The position numbers and the translations under genes are program-made. This document shows positions 1-8,821 of a stretch of 64,000 bases of DNA, piece after piece (positions within the stretch are counted from its first letter, which is position 1; every line of letters starts with the position of its first letter). Under the pieces are notes generated by a model. That model saw only the letters and a list, made by a program, of their open reading frames with translations, had not been told where the DNA came from and searched no databases. This DNA is from Symsagittifera roscoffensis (lineage: Eukaryota; Xenacoelomorpha; Acoela; Convolutidae), in NCBI RefSeq assembly GCF_963678635.1, contig NC_087071.1, positions 19,283,613-19,347,612 of the forward strand, written 5' to 3'.

Positions 1-230
1 AGTTTCAGTTTAAAGATCTAGAGTTTTCCAGAAACTTTCCGATTTTTTTCAACTTGAGTTTTAGTTTTCGTTTTGAATTTATTTTTGATACATACACATT
101 TACAAACATTATTACGTAATAATGTTTGTAAATGTGTATGTATCAAAGATAAATTCAAAACGAAAACTAAAACTCAAGTTGAAAAAAATCGGAAAGTTTC
201 TGGAAAACTCTAGACCTTTAAATTGAAACT
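1..230. repeat. Near-perfect 230 bp palindrome (foldback)
   Basis: The two 115-base halves are reverse complements with about three mismatches and no spacer. The centre lies between 115 and 116 inside ATTACGTAAT. The outer edge coincides with the window start, so the arms may extend further left. It could be a foldback or MITE-like element, or the fused ends of an inverted-repeat transposon. No ORF is inside it. Confidence 0.95.
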
Positions 231-434
231 ATATAACTCAAATAAAAATTTTGCTTTCTATTCTTCTTGATTTTGAACTCGTAATTCAGAAAAACATTTG
301 TTATTGACCAAAACCTTCACTTTACAGGTATATAAAACAAGTTGGACAAAAAAGATTAAATATTAAAAAAACAGCATTTTGGTTGTTTTCAGAGAATTTA
401 TTACAATTCAATCAATTTCTGACAAAAGTTACAA
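231..434. other. Spacer without recognisable gene
   Basis: AT-rich sequence between the two foldback structures. I see no ORF of note, no RNA gene and no clear repeat. Confidence 0.5.
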
Positions 435-833
435 ATATACTTCTCGCTTGTTGGCTAACAATTCTGATATACTTGAATAACTGGAAGTATACAAATTGAT
501 CAACAACTGGAAAAAATTTCTTCAATCAAGACAAAATTTTTTCGGAACGGTTGAAAATTGAGCGACAGCGAGGGATCAGCAAAGTTGGAGACATACCTAT
601 TACCAAATTCAAGGCTTTGTACGTGGATGACTCCAGAGGTTGATATTAAAATTTCATTAACAAGCATGGTGCGTATTGATTGCAGCGGTCAAATTGTTCG
701 GAGAAAGGAGCAATTTATTATTTCCGGAGAAATTTTGTCTTGATCGAAGAGATTTTTTCTAGTTGTTGATCAATTTGTATACTTCCAGATATTCAAGTAT
801 ATCAGAATTGTTAGCAACAAGCGAGAAGTATAT
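435..833. repeat. Inverted repeat, ~112 bp arms around a 174 bp spacer
   Basis: The left arm (435-547) and right arm (722-833) are reverse complements with scattered mismatches and small indels. The spacer (548-721) differs in composition and is open in one + frame (558-743, 61 codons, TTG start), which runs into the right arm. That peptide is not recognisable and may be chance. The form resembles a foldback/MITE-type element. I could not identify a target-site duplication by eye. Confidence 0.9.
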
Positions 834-1863
834 CTTCCTGAACTAGTCTTAGTTCCCAAACGTCAGCCAGGAAAGTAGATGGATCTAAATAGCAGTGAAT
901 TGCCAGATGAAATTAACAACAGTGGACGCGACACAAAGTTTTTTCTATTTCCTTTTTCTGAGTTCCTAAAAATTGGTCCTGGTTAATTATATGAATCATA
1001 TTAATTGTTACATTTGTTTCGAGTAAATGAACTTTCGACCTAGTTAAAGTTTGTAAAGGAAAGTGGAATGGTGTTTTATGATTTATAATGAAAATTCGTC
1101 GGCAATTTTGGCAGCGTAGCTTAACTGTTGGCAGCAGTAAGCTAACTCCTTAACTTGAGCTTTATTTTATGGTGAAAAGGCAGTAATTTGAATTTATTCT
1201 CCGATGGTGGCGGCCGTTTTTTGTCTAATTTTTAAATCAGAAAAAAACTAATTGCCAGATGAGATTACGAGGATTCGAAAGAGGATACTGTAAAAAGAAT
1301 AATGAAGTGTGAAAAAACTGCAAAGATCCCAGCAAGTTTTTCTGGTAGAAAGGCATGACATAAATGATGGAGACTTCACACGTTATAAAATTTTGTACCG
1401 TCCTAATAATAAATCAATTTATCGTTTTCTAACAAGCTTCATTTACAGTGAGAAAAAGTCTAACACAGTCTGTAGTACAAAACGTTTCTCAAATGTCAGA
1501 AACAGCACCAGCAGCAGTAGATGAACCTGACGCGACATCAGTAACAGAGATTGGTTATAACGAGACAAACAGTGACAAAAAAATGGAAGTTTTGAAACAA
1601 TTTTACTTTGCCAAGGTCTGAAGTAGGTTTTGGTGCGCAAATGGTAGTAATTCTAACTTGACTATTTTTCTGCATTATCCAGCTTTCTTTCTCTAAATTT
1701 AATCGCGAAAAATTTCAGTTTAGTTCTCAATTTCATCCGGCTTGGTTGGTTACGTATTACTAAACCCAAGAATATGAACAACATGATGGGAAATACTTTC
1801 TACCCTAAACATGGAACCGCTCTTTAACTTTACAAGGAGAGGCAACCTGTTTTCTCAGAAAAA
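834..1863. other. Unassigned stretch with small ORFs
   Basis: No gene is recognised. A short ATG frame at 1493-1621 (42 codons) begins MSETAPAAVDEPD and is preceded at 1440-1447 by ATTTACAG, which resembles a 3' splice site. The N-terminus recalls histone H1 by chance, but no H1 globular or basic tail follows. Another frame at 1309-1524 (71 codons, GTG start) overlaps it. The stretch lies upstream of the packaging ATPase remnant, so it may hold unrecognisable remains of the same element. Confidence 0.4.
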
Positions 1864-2336
1864 GTGTATTCTCGCGAAGTTAATGTGAAGTTACGGAAAG
1901 TCAACGGATTCGAATCTGTAAGAAATAGAGAAAATTATCATTTTTTTGATGATTCATGTGAAGACCATTATGATGAGAAGGAATTTGTTAGATTAGCGAG
2001 TGCGGCTGGACATAGAGGAATAGGTTTAAAGTATTATAAGCATACTTTGTTTCAACAGATTCGATGGTTGCGTACGATTGTTTTGAAAATTTCACACATC
2101 GTTCTGTTCAAATTGCCTCGTGACGTTCAATATTCAACTATTTCTTTTAGGAAGACAATTGATTGTATCAAAAGTTTCGAGAACTTTTTACGATTTTTGG
2201 ACATCGTCTAATCAACGTGGATCCAATTAAATCAGATTGTTTGAAATATTGCTCAAGTATCACTCGGCTTGGGCCAACAGTTTTTTCCCTTATCTAAAGC
2301 TGAAACTACTCCAATCACAATTGAAAAAGAACAAAA
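1864..2336 (+). pseudogene. Polinton-type DNA-packaging ATPase, C-terminal half (broken)
   Basis: The longest open piece (1864-2211, 115 codons, no real start) shows a Walker B-like strand and acidic pair, FFDDSCED at residues 27-34. A helix-rich stretch with LASAAGHRG (44-52) follows, then the segment HIVLFKLPRD (78-87). This order matches the FtsK/HerA-type (A32-like) packaging ATPases of Maverick/Polinton elements, which pump DNA into capsids. The Walker A half is not recognisable upstream. After the stop at 2211, family-like sequence resumes in another frame around 2269-2336 (QQFFPLSKAETT), so at least one frameshift and 5' loss are present. It lies upstream of the integrase on the same strand. 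The assignment rests on recalled family motifs, not a search. Confidence 0.7.
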
Positions 2337-2355
2337 CTTATCTATTCTGCGGCAT

Positions 2356-2709
2356 ATGGTACAACTGAAACCTGACCAGCTAAGACGTCTCATTAGAAAA
2401 ACTTCAAATCGCGATATCATAACACTACTTTGCGAATGTTTGCTCAAATTAGTCAATGTAAACGTACCCGTTAAAATTGCAAAAATTGAACGATTCGAGG
2501 CAGCACACAAACACTCCAAAAACCAGTGTTGTCAAAAACGTGCAATTGTTCTGAGTAAAGAAGGTTTCCATCTAGTGCGACAAATAGTTTTTTATTGGAG
2601 AATTCCATCTAATTCCGAAACTTTTATATGTCGAGGAGGAACCACATACTGCACATGCTCTTCAAGTTCATTTTCTTCAACATTAAAATGCTCAACCATC
2701 TTACCTTAA
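2356..2709 (+). CDS. Small basic Polinton-type protein, possibly degraded
   Basis: Open from ATG 2356 for 117 codons, in frame with the last visible ATPase piece. The first half is predicted helical and basic (LKPDQLRRLIRK, then LLCECLLKLVNVNVPV). It resembles the small Lys/Arg-rich proteins of unknown function encoded near capsid and protease genes in Polinton/adintovirus elements. Those usually end in a glycine/hydrophobic tail, whereas this frame ends in a Ser/Cys/Thr-rich stretch, so the C-terminus may be out of frame. The position directly after the ATPase fits a late-gene cluster. Function is not known. Confidence 0.4.
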   Translation: MVQLKPDQLRRLIRKTSNRDIITLLCECLLKLVNVNVPVKIAKIERFEAAHKHSKNQCCQKRAIVLSKEGFHLVRQIVFYWRIPSNSETFICRGGTTYCTCSSSSFSSTLKCSTILP

Positions 2710-3091
2710 CCGGCTCAGACCTCTATCACCTCCTCAAACTAGTAAGACTACAGCAGCAAGGAATCATTTACGAAAAAGGCTGAGCCTCAACATGAACAGC
2801 TTAAACTTTTAACGGACGATGAAGATGTACCAGTCGAACGTGATAAAAATGAAAAATAAGAAAATAAAAACGACAGACTGAATGAAAGCATTTCAGGGTA
2901 GTTACGGGTTTCAGAAGAGAAAACATTTGTTAGAGCAAAAACCATACTTGAAATCATAAAAATTCAGAAAGAGTAACCACAAGCCGTGACAATGAGTTGA
3001 TATATGTAGATAAAGTACACTCGGGAATTAAGGCTGCGGTAATTTTATACTACTTACAACAACCAAAAAAAAAGACAATCGGGCGTTCATT
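2710..3091. other. Intergenic or decayed stretch
   Basis: No frame of convincing length and no recognised motif. Several short frames with Lys- and Asn-rich content suggest decayed coding sequence between the small basic ORF and the Lys-rich ORF. Confidence 0.4.
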
Positions 3092-3496
3092 ATGATTTTA
3101 ACTCCTCTCAACTTGAATGAAAAGCTGGTGATAAATCAAAATGCCAAATACTTGGTTCACTCAGCTTCTTTTAGCGCTCGAGAGAAACGAGAACCCGCCC
3201 AACTTCCCCCGCTTGGCAGGAAAAAATTATTGCAAACCTTAAATAAAAACTTAAGTGAAAACCAAAAAATAAAAAGTCTCAGCGACAATAGAAAAACTCG
3301 AAACCAAAAACTTGAAAGAGAGTCAGAAAAAGGCTCAGTCTTGAACGGATTGCTCATTAATGTTTCAAACTGTCCAACGTCAGAAAAGACGGATGCAAAA
3401 CAAAACAAGGAGAAAATTACGAAGACTGAAGAAACATTGTTGAAAAGTAAAAACACTGACAAAGGTCCCGCGTTATTCGGTGAGTGTTCAGTGTGA
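3092..3496 (+). CDS. Lysine-rich ORF of unknown function, upstream of integrase
   Basis: An ATG at 3092 opens 134 codons. The protein starts MILTPLNLNEKLV and has a short proline segment (PAQLPPLGRKK, about residues 36-46). After that it is strongly hydrophilic, rich in Lys, Asn, Glu and Ser, with no hydrophobic core and so probably disordered. Its 3' end overlaps the start of the integrase frame (3480) by 17 bases. It sits between the ATPase/small-protein cluster and the integrase. I do not recognise it; it could be a degraded accessory gene of the element. The opposite-strand frame at 3157-3462 is treated as a shadow. Confidence 0.4.
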   Translation: MILTPLNLNEKLVINQNAKYLVHSASFSAREKREPAQLPPLGRKKLLQTLNKNLSENQKIKSLSDNRKTRNQKLERESEKGSVLNGLLINVSNCPTSEKTDAKQNKEKITKTEETLLKSKNTDKGPALFGECSV

Positions 3497-4331
3497 ACAA
3501 CTTGACAAAAGCAACGAATTTGTTGCGAAAAAAGTCAAATATTTCCCTAACACTGAACCTGCTTACACGAACAACCATCCGAAACACTGCGCGACTCAAG
3601 GTCATAGGTTAAATATTGACAAAATCTGGTCATTAGATCTGACCTATGTTGATAAACTTGCCAAGTACAACCATGATATGTGATCTGAAATATCTTTCTG
3701 TTGCAGTTGACTGCATGTTCCGAGTGCAATCCTTGAAATCGAAGTTTGCTACTACAACAGCAGACGAACTGATGATAGCGACAAAACAACCAAAAAAAGT
3801 ATGAGAGACAAGGGCACATAGTTTAATGGGTCCTTCGAAGCTTTATGTAAAACAAAAGGCCTGAAAACATACTAGACAGAGGGCGCAAAAAAGTACGCAT
3901 TCGCTGCGAGAATTAAACAATCCTTGAAAAATCTCATTTATAAATGCTTGGAGGATAAATGGACATACATATTCATTGAAAAATTGCAAGATTTTGTCAA
4001 TGCAATTAGTTCGAGAGCAAATCGTGTCCCAAGTCTTGCACCAAACAAAGTAACTAAAAACGATGTTTTTCGCCTGGTTTTATTAAAAGCAGAACAGTCA
4101 ACAAACAGAAATTAGTTCGACGTCCAAAGCTGCATGTTAGCGATTATGGAAGACTCGCAAAGTAGACATACCTTTTCGCTAGGGTTACAAATAAACGTTC
4201 ACCGATGAAGTGTTTGAAGTTTTTGACCTACCAACACGAAATCCCTAACACACAATTTGATTGATAATAACAGAGAACCGATTGAGGAAAAATTTCAATC
4301 GCGTTCTGGAGAACGAGAATTCATAGCAATC
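3480..4331 (+). pseudogene. Polinton-type DDE integrase (retroviral-like), inactivated
   Basis: The first open piece (3480-3683) ends in the catalytic-core signature IWSLDLTYVDKLAKYN, with the first Asp at 3636-3638. It stops at 3681. Core sequence resumes in another frame with YLSVAVDCMFRVQSLK, then a DKGT-stop-FNGSFEALC segment holding the second Asp, with a TAG where an acidic residue would be expected. A further TAG follows. The third catalytic residue falls in AFAARIKQSLKN; the Glu position reads GCG (Ala, 3906-3908). The core continues as NLIYKCLEDKWTY and PNKVTKNDVFRL (ORF 3924-4115), and the C-terminal part is scattered over frames to about 4300 (RRPKLHVSDYGRLAK, NREPIEEKFQ). Multiple stops, frameshifts and the missing Glu show it cannot act. 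The family inserts Maverick/Polinton DNA. Confidence 0.85.
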
Positions 4332-5238
4332 ATGATTGAGGGCACTTCCAGCCTTTTCACCCATAACGTTCCCAATTCCTTCACAATTACCCTAGTTTCA
4401 TCTGCATCAAAGAAGGTTTTTAAAGATAACACTATGGCCATTTTCAAATGTCTTCTGAGTGAAGAAATAAGTTTGCAATGTGAATGGAGAGTAGCAGTTA
4501 CACAAAGTACCTTTCCTACTCAAATAAACAACGTAACTGACAGCAACTTTGTGTACTACAAAAAGATCGGGTTATAGCAATTATGAAAGAAATATGAAAA
4601 ATGAGAAAGAAAAGATCTCGAGGCATTGCCTTGGAGATTTAGCAAAACTAACACAAGGAGAGTTTACGAGCGCTGAACAAATACTGTATGAGATTCGTCT
4701 AAAGACAAAAATAGAGAAGTTGGATTACGTTATAGATTCAATAACCAAACACGTTTCATTATGGCTGCATTATTGGCAAGGTATAACGTTTTGAGGCCCT
4801 CAATTTCCTAGTCTACTTGGATTCAGAGGCGTCAGAGATGGAACTGGTTATCATATAGGTTACAAACAAGCAAGTTCGAAACATAACATATTAACTATCC
4901 AAGATCTTATTGCTGACTGTTCCGTTGATGTATGTGCTGGCACTCAGGTTATGTTTATTAATCTGGACTTAAATCAATATCAAATAGTGGCAGACACAAA
5001 AACACCCTTATTACAATTCATTGGTAAAAATCTTCGAGTGAAAAACGGTTACGCATGTACAATTGAACCGAATCATCGCAAAGTGTTCAGCAATTTGGAC
5101 TTTAAAAAGCTTTTGGTCAACAAAAATTCTAGAAATTCTGTGAACTTGCGAACAGAAACTGGAGGATTTGTTCCTTTCGCTGGAGATAGGAAAAGTTTTT
5201 CCGACTTTGAAATTTCAAAAGTTAAGCAATTGATCAAT
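4332..5238 (+). pseudogene. Polinton minor-capsid-type structural protein (broken)
   Basis: An ATG at 4332 leads into SFTITLVSSASKKVF and WRVAVTQSTFPTQINNVTD, a pattern recalled from the conserved structural-type protein encoded next to the major capsid gene in Polinton-like elements of invertebrates. It may be the penton/minor capsid equivalent. A +1 shift near 4555-4577 moves the reading into the frame that then stays open from 4549 to 5238, apart from one TGA at 4792-4794. That part contains PSLLGFRGVRDGTGYHIGY and FINLDLNQYQIVADTKTPLL, also typical of the family. The end runs straight into the ATG of the next small gene (5239). The exact capsid role is inference; homology to the element family is the stronger claim. 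Confidence 0.65.
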
Positions 5239-5371
5239 ATGGATTCATATTATCCACAACCAAGCAAACCTACCACATTTCTCGGGATATTATAGACAAC
5301 GAAGCAGTGGCTTTGTTGCAATCGGATTGGAAATAGGAAGAGTGGCGTTCCAATTTCTTTACAAGGGTTAA
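5239..5371 (+). pseudogene. Small protein between the two capsid-type genes (frameshifted)
   Basis: ATG 5239 starts MDSYYPQPSKPTTFLG. A +1 shift at about 5285 continues as YYRQRSSGFVAIGLEIGRV and ends at TAA 5369-5371. A tyrosine-rich start followed by a Gly/Arg/hydrophobic segment fits the very small basic or membrane-active proteins found between minor and major capsid genes in related elements. At about 44 residues it looks truncated. The frameshift and its position just before the capsid gene support a relic. The role is unknown. Confidence 0.45.
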
Positions 5372-6684
5372 ATTTAATTTCTAATTCAATCCCGAGTGAA
5401 GCAACTGAAAGCTCGTTGTAGATATTTGAAGAATCGCTCCTACTTGTCACTTTTGAAAATGCATTCAACCAAAAAAAATTTACTCTCCAGAGGTCCTATG
5501 CTCGAGTTTGAAGTACTCGGCGACAAAAACAATTTCTTCAATCTTCAAGGAACTGGTTTGAAAAAAATTGCACGAATTGTTCGAAGCAATGGAACCTTGC
5601 TTTGAACGCATGCCACAGATGCGGCAGACAGATATACCCCATATTTTGTTAACATTCCTTTATCTTCTTTATTTTCTGAGTGCACACTGTCTCTGATTGT
5701 TGAGAAAAAATCTGCTATCAACGCTAATTTTGCCGATAAAAGCTATATTGAGACCGAGGTATCATACGGTAATGATGCCAAGAAAACATGATGGTTGGCT
5801 GTTCAAGGTTATTGTTATATAGAAAACCCGTCAGCTATTGACGGTAATGGAAGGAGATCTGAGAATGTTACAAAGAATAAAGCTCTCGTTGCAGCCTCGA
5901 ACGAGCTTAAGCTATTTGCTAAAGATGCTTGCGACTTCTTGTCGTGTGACAAGCACCTAATTAGCGGTGTGACAAATAAGTTTTCTCTCAGACGTTCTCA
6001 TAACGATTTTGTTGTCATATCTGAAGATGCAGCTACAGACTACAAAGCTCAAATAATCGAAGCTAAGCTCTAGGTCAGAAAGATGACTGTGACTGACTAT
6101 GTTCTCTCATCGATAGAAAAAGCTTTGTTGAAGAACCCGGCCATTTACAATTACATCGAAGAATGCAAAAAACGTTTCTCGCAATTGCAGGAGTACAATG
6201 CTGGCGACAAAAGGATGCGACAAATGACAAAGTTCGAAAAAGATAGAAGCAAGAGTATAAACGAGGCCTATTTGGATACTAGCAGGACAAAAACTTTTCA
6301 TTATCAGAAATTTGGGTTGAATGAAGTCAATGTGTACAGAAACGGCTTACCAATTGCCGGAACTCTAATCTCAACAGCAGACAATAAAAGAGTTTATTAC
6401 AATACGCATAAAGCTATTGACTTCGTTTTGAACACTAGTCATGAAATCAGTTTCGCTAATTGAGATAATCATTATTTTATAGTTTTTGTTCTCACGTCTA
6501 CTCAGGAAGCTTCACACAATTTCATTCATTATGAGTTGAAAATTGCATTTTTTGGTCGAATAAGTTTGACACAAGTCTCGGTAATAACGTCAAAGTTTTA
6601 TTTATGAGAGAGTGTGCATCAACAGTTTATGTGCGTTCAGATTGAAAAATTACCAAAGAAAAACAGTCTTATGACCTAAGCTAG
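5372..6684 (+). pseudogene. Polinton major capsid-type protein (double jelly-roll family), broken
   Basis: Family-like sequence begins around 5375 (NSIPSEATESS). After a shift in an A-run near 5465 it stays in one frame from about 5480 to about 6530. Recognisable pieces are GPMLEFEVLGDKNNF, HATDAADRYTPYFVN, NKALVAASNELKLFA, CDFLSCDKHL, DAATDYKAQIIEAKL, then VRKMTVTDYVLSSIEKALL, FHYQKFGLNEVNVYRNGLP and VLTSTQEASHNFIH. These are hallmarks of the F54H12.2-like proteins of invertebrate Polintons, generally taken as their major capsid protein. In-frame stops lie at 5603, 5789, 6071 and 6461. A late shift moves the last segment (NNVKVLFMRECASTVYV) to another frame, which ends at TAG 6682-6684. No clear start codon is visible. 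The gene is not functional as it stands. Confidence 0.8.
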
Positions 6685-6704
6685 CCATAGAAAAGCTTTA
6701 AATA

Positions 6705-7051
6705 ATGGAATTTATTAACCCTTTAGAGTTATTTATCTGGCTGATTTTCCATGCTCTCCAGTACTGAAAAACGAAAATACGTTCATGATTATGAATGCTT
6801 TACCCTCGGATCAACCTGGAACGCACTGGTTGCTTTTTGCTCAAGCTGGAGGACAGATATTCTTAGCAGATCCTCTAGGTAAACGATTATGTGATTATCC
6901 CCTCGTGTACAAGAATATGCGACGTACAATTCACGAGGGAAATCAACTACTGATGGAAAAACCAATACAATCAGCCGATTCAGTATTATGCGGACTGTTT
7001 TGATTTCATGTTGCTCGTGTTTTTATTAGAAAAAAAGTTCCAATAATTTGA
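6705..7051 (+). pseudogene. Adenain-like cysteine protease, copy 1 (broken)
   Basis: A plausible start is ATG 6705 (MEFINPLE). A frameshift follows, then IYLADFPCSPVLKNENTF runs into the open frame from 6785. The adenovirus-protease-type catalytic pattern is visible: His in GTHWLLF (6824-6826), an acidic residue in LADPLGK (6869-6871), and Cys in SVLCGLF (6989-6991). A TGA at 7001-7003 interrupts the C-terminal helix, which continues in frame as FHVARVFIRKK to TGA 7049-7051. In Polintons this enzyme is thought to process capsid precursors. It follows the capsid-type gene directly. All three putative catalytic residues survive here, unlike in copies 2 and 3, but the frameshift and stop make it inactive as written. 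Confidence 0.75.
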
Positions 7052-7545
7052 AATTTCAATACTTCTTGATCTTCTTTTGTAAAATTTTTAAATTCATTTT
7101 TTTAAAATTCATTCCTATTAACAACAGGTTTTAATTTTCTACAAGTTTATGTGAACCGCGAAAAGTTTCAGATCAAGTCCTTGGAAATTTTAAAGCATGG
7201 CCATCTGGATTAAGGGGCATTAGCTAACCGGGCTTTGCTCGTCGCTACGCTCCTTGGGAATGCCTCCCGCTGGTGCAGTAACATTTTTTTATGCAAGAAA
7301 AACAACGAAAAACAATTTTTAAAGCTTGATTTCTTTCTCTATGATAAATTTCACTAATAAAGTGTTCGAATCAATTTCCAGACAAACATAGCCACTCAAA
7401 ATTAAGTTTATTATTCAACAAAAGCTTTTTTACTATTCAAAATATTAGTAAAGCGTTCAATTGTTAAGTTATTAATCAGGTCAGTTGGAATTTGATCAGA
7501 TTTAGTCTGCGAGCCGAAGCAAAATTGAAGCAATTATTTGCGAAT
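7052..7545. other. AT-rich 3' flank of protease copy 1
   Basis: No gene is seen. It contains the 60 bp GC-richer island (7221-7280) and the far end of duplication unit 1. The junction with unit 2 lies near 7540-7546. Confidence 0.5.
7221..7280. repeat. GC-richer conserved island, copy 1
   Basis: A 60 bp stretch around CGGGCTTTGCTCGTCGCTAC inside otherwise AT-rich flank. It differs from the copy at 8414-8473 at only two positions, clearly better conserved than the flanking duplicated DNA. Function is unknown. It could be a separate small inserted repeat or a conserved regulatory element of the element's 3' flank. Confidence 0.7.
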
Positions 7546-7878
7546 TGACGCAATCATCTCAACAACTGACAATAAAAGAACTTACTACAATACGCTTGAA
7601 ACTCTTGATTTTGTTTTGAACATTAGCCATGGAGTCAGTCTGGCTAATGGTCATAATCATTATATAATAGCTTTTGATCTCACGTCTACTTAGGAGGCTT
7701 CACACAATTTTATTCATCCTGAGCTGAACAATCACACTATTTCGGTCGAAAAAAGTTTGATGCAAGTCTCGGTAATAACGTCGAATTTTTAATTATGGAA
7801 GAGCGTGCATCAACAGTTTAAGTGCGTTCACATTGAAAAATAAACAAAAAAACAGTCTTACGACATAAGCTAGCCATA
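7546..7878 (+). pseudogene. Capsid-type protein, C-terminal fragment (duplicate)
   Basis: Copy of the last part of the capsid-type gene at 6360-6684. It begins ISTTDNKRTYYNTLETLDF and continues with ANGHNHYIIAFDLTST, then a TAG where copy 1 reads Gln (CAG), then EASHNFIHPEL. Where copy 1 has TGA at 6461, this copy reads Gly (GGT), so that stop arose after duplication. A frameshift before the last segment (NNVEFLIMEERAST) matches the one in copy 1. Nothing N-terminal of this region is present here. Confidence 0.75.
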
Positions 7879-7893
7879 GAAAAGCTTCAAATA

Positions 7894-8240
7894 ATGGAAT
7901 TTTTTAACCGTTTAGAGTTATTTATCTGGCTGATTGTCCATGCTCTCCAGTACTAAAAAAATGATAATACGTTCATGATTATGAATGCTTTAACCTCGGA
8001 TCAACCTGGAGCCTACTAGTTGCTTTTAGTTCAAGCTGCAGGGCAGATATTCTTCGCAGACAGATCCTCTACGAAAACATTAACTGATCAACCCCTCGTG
8101 TACAAGAATATGCGACGTTCAATTCACGAGGAAAATCAACTACTCATAAAAAAACAATACATTCAGCCGATTCAGTGTTATGCGGAATTTTTTGATTTCA
8201 TGTTGCTCGTGTTGTTTTTACAAAACATTTTCCAATAGGT
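7894..8240 (+). pseudogene. Adenain-like protease, copy 2 (decayed)
   Basis: Duplicate of the protease at 6705-7051, from ATG 7894. The catalytic His codon is now TAC (Tyr, 8014-8016) and the next Trp codon is TAG (8017-8019). An extra CAGATC-like insertion and a changed segment follow the acidic residue (FADRSS). Cys survives in TGC 8181-8183, and the following TGA (8193-8195) is shared with copy 1. The 72-codon open piece at 8020-8238 is partly out of the ancestral frame near its end. Confidence 0.75.
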
Positions 8241-8413
8241 TTCAGATTTCAATATTTTTTGAAGTTCTTTTGTAAAACTTATAAATTCAATTTTTTGAAA
8301 CTCATTCTCAACAAAAACAGATTTTCTCTTTCTACAAATTTATGTGAACCGCGAAAAGTTTCAGATCAAGTCCTTCGAAATATTAAAGCATGTCCATTTG
8401 GACTAAGGGACAA

Positions 8414-8473
8414 TAGCTAACCGGGCTTTGCTCGTCGCTACGCTCCTTGGGAACGCCTCCCGTTGGTGCAGTA
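8414..8473. repeat. GC-richer conserved island, copy 2
   Basis: Second copy of the 60 bp island at 7221-7280, with two visible differences. It lies at the same relative position downstream of the protease. Confidence 0.7.
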
Positions 8474-8821
8474 ATTTTTTTATACAAGAGAGCAGAAGAA
8501 AAACAATATTTGAAGCATGAATTATTTCTCTATGATAGATCTCAAAAAAAAAAGAGTTTGAATCAATTTCCAAACAAACTTACCGACCCAAAGTTATGTC
8601 AATTGTTCTAGAAAACTCAGCAGCATTTTCACTTTTCAAAATATTATTAAAGCGTTCAACTGTAACGTTAGGAATCATGTCAGTGAATATCAGGGGACTG
8701 AGTGGACCACTTGATCAAAATGCTTTGACATCGTATCCACATGTGATCTTAACCGCTCTCTTTGTTCTCTTTTCTATCATCTTTAGTCTTAAGTCTATCG
8801 TATTGTCCCGCGCTGACAAAA

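Larger units (their letters stand above)
6350..7540 (+). repeat. Tandem duplication unit 1 (capsid 3' end + protease + flank)
   Basis: This stretch and the adjoining 7546-8690 are similar along almost their whole length at an offset of about 1.18-1.19 kb. The matched parts are the capsid C-terminal region, the protease, the AT-rich 3' flank and a GC-richer 60 bp island. By eye most of it matches with frequent substitutions, so the duplication is old. Confidence 0.85.
7546..8690 (+). repeat. Tandem duplication unit 2
   Basis: Second copy of the ~1.19 kb unit. Similarity to 7390-7490 continues to about 8690 (TTCAAAATATTA words at both ends), which sets the downstream limit. The ORF 8596-8841 lies across this edge and has no recognised homology. 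Confidence 0.8.

Noticed and set aside
1493-1621. Histone H1-like N-terminus (MSETAPAA)
   Set aside because: Only eight residues match; the rest is acidic or neutral and the frame stops after 42 codons. No globular domain follows.
3157-3462. Minus-strand ORF of 101 codons, Phe/Leu/Ser-rich
   Set aside because: It is the antisense of the Lys-rich ORF at 3092-3496; Lys/Glu-rich + frames give Phe/Leu/Ser-rich antisense frames.
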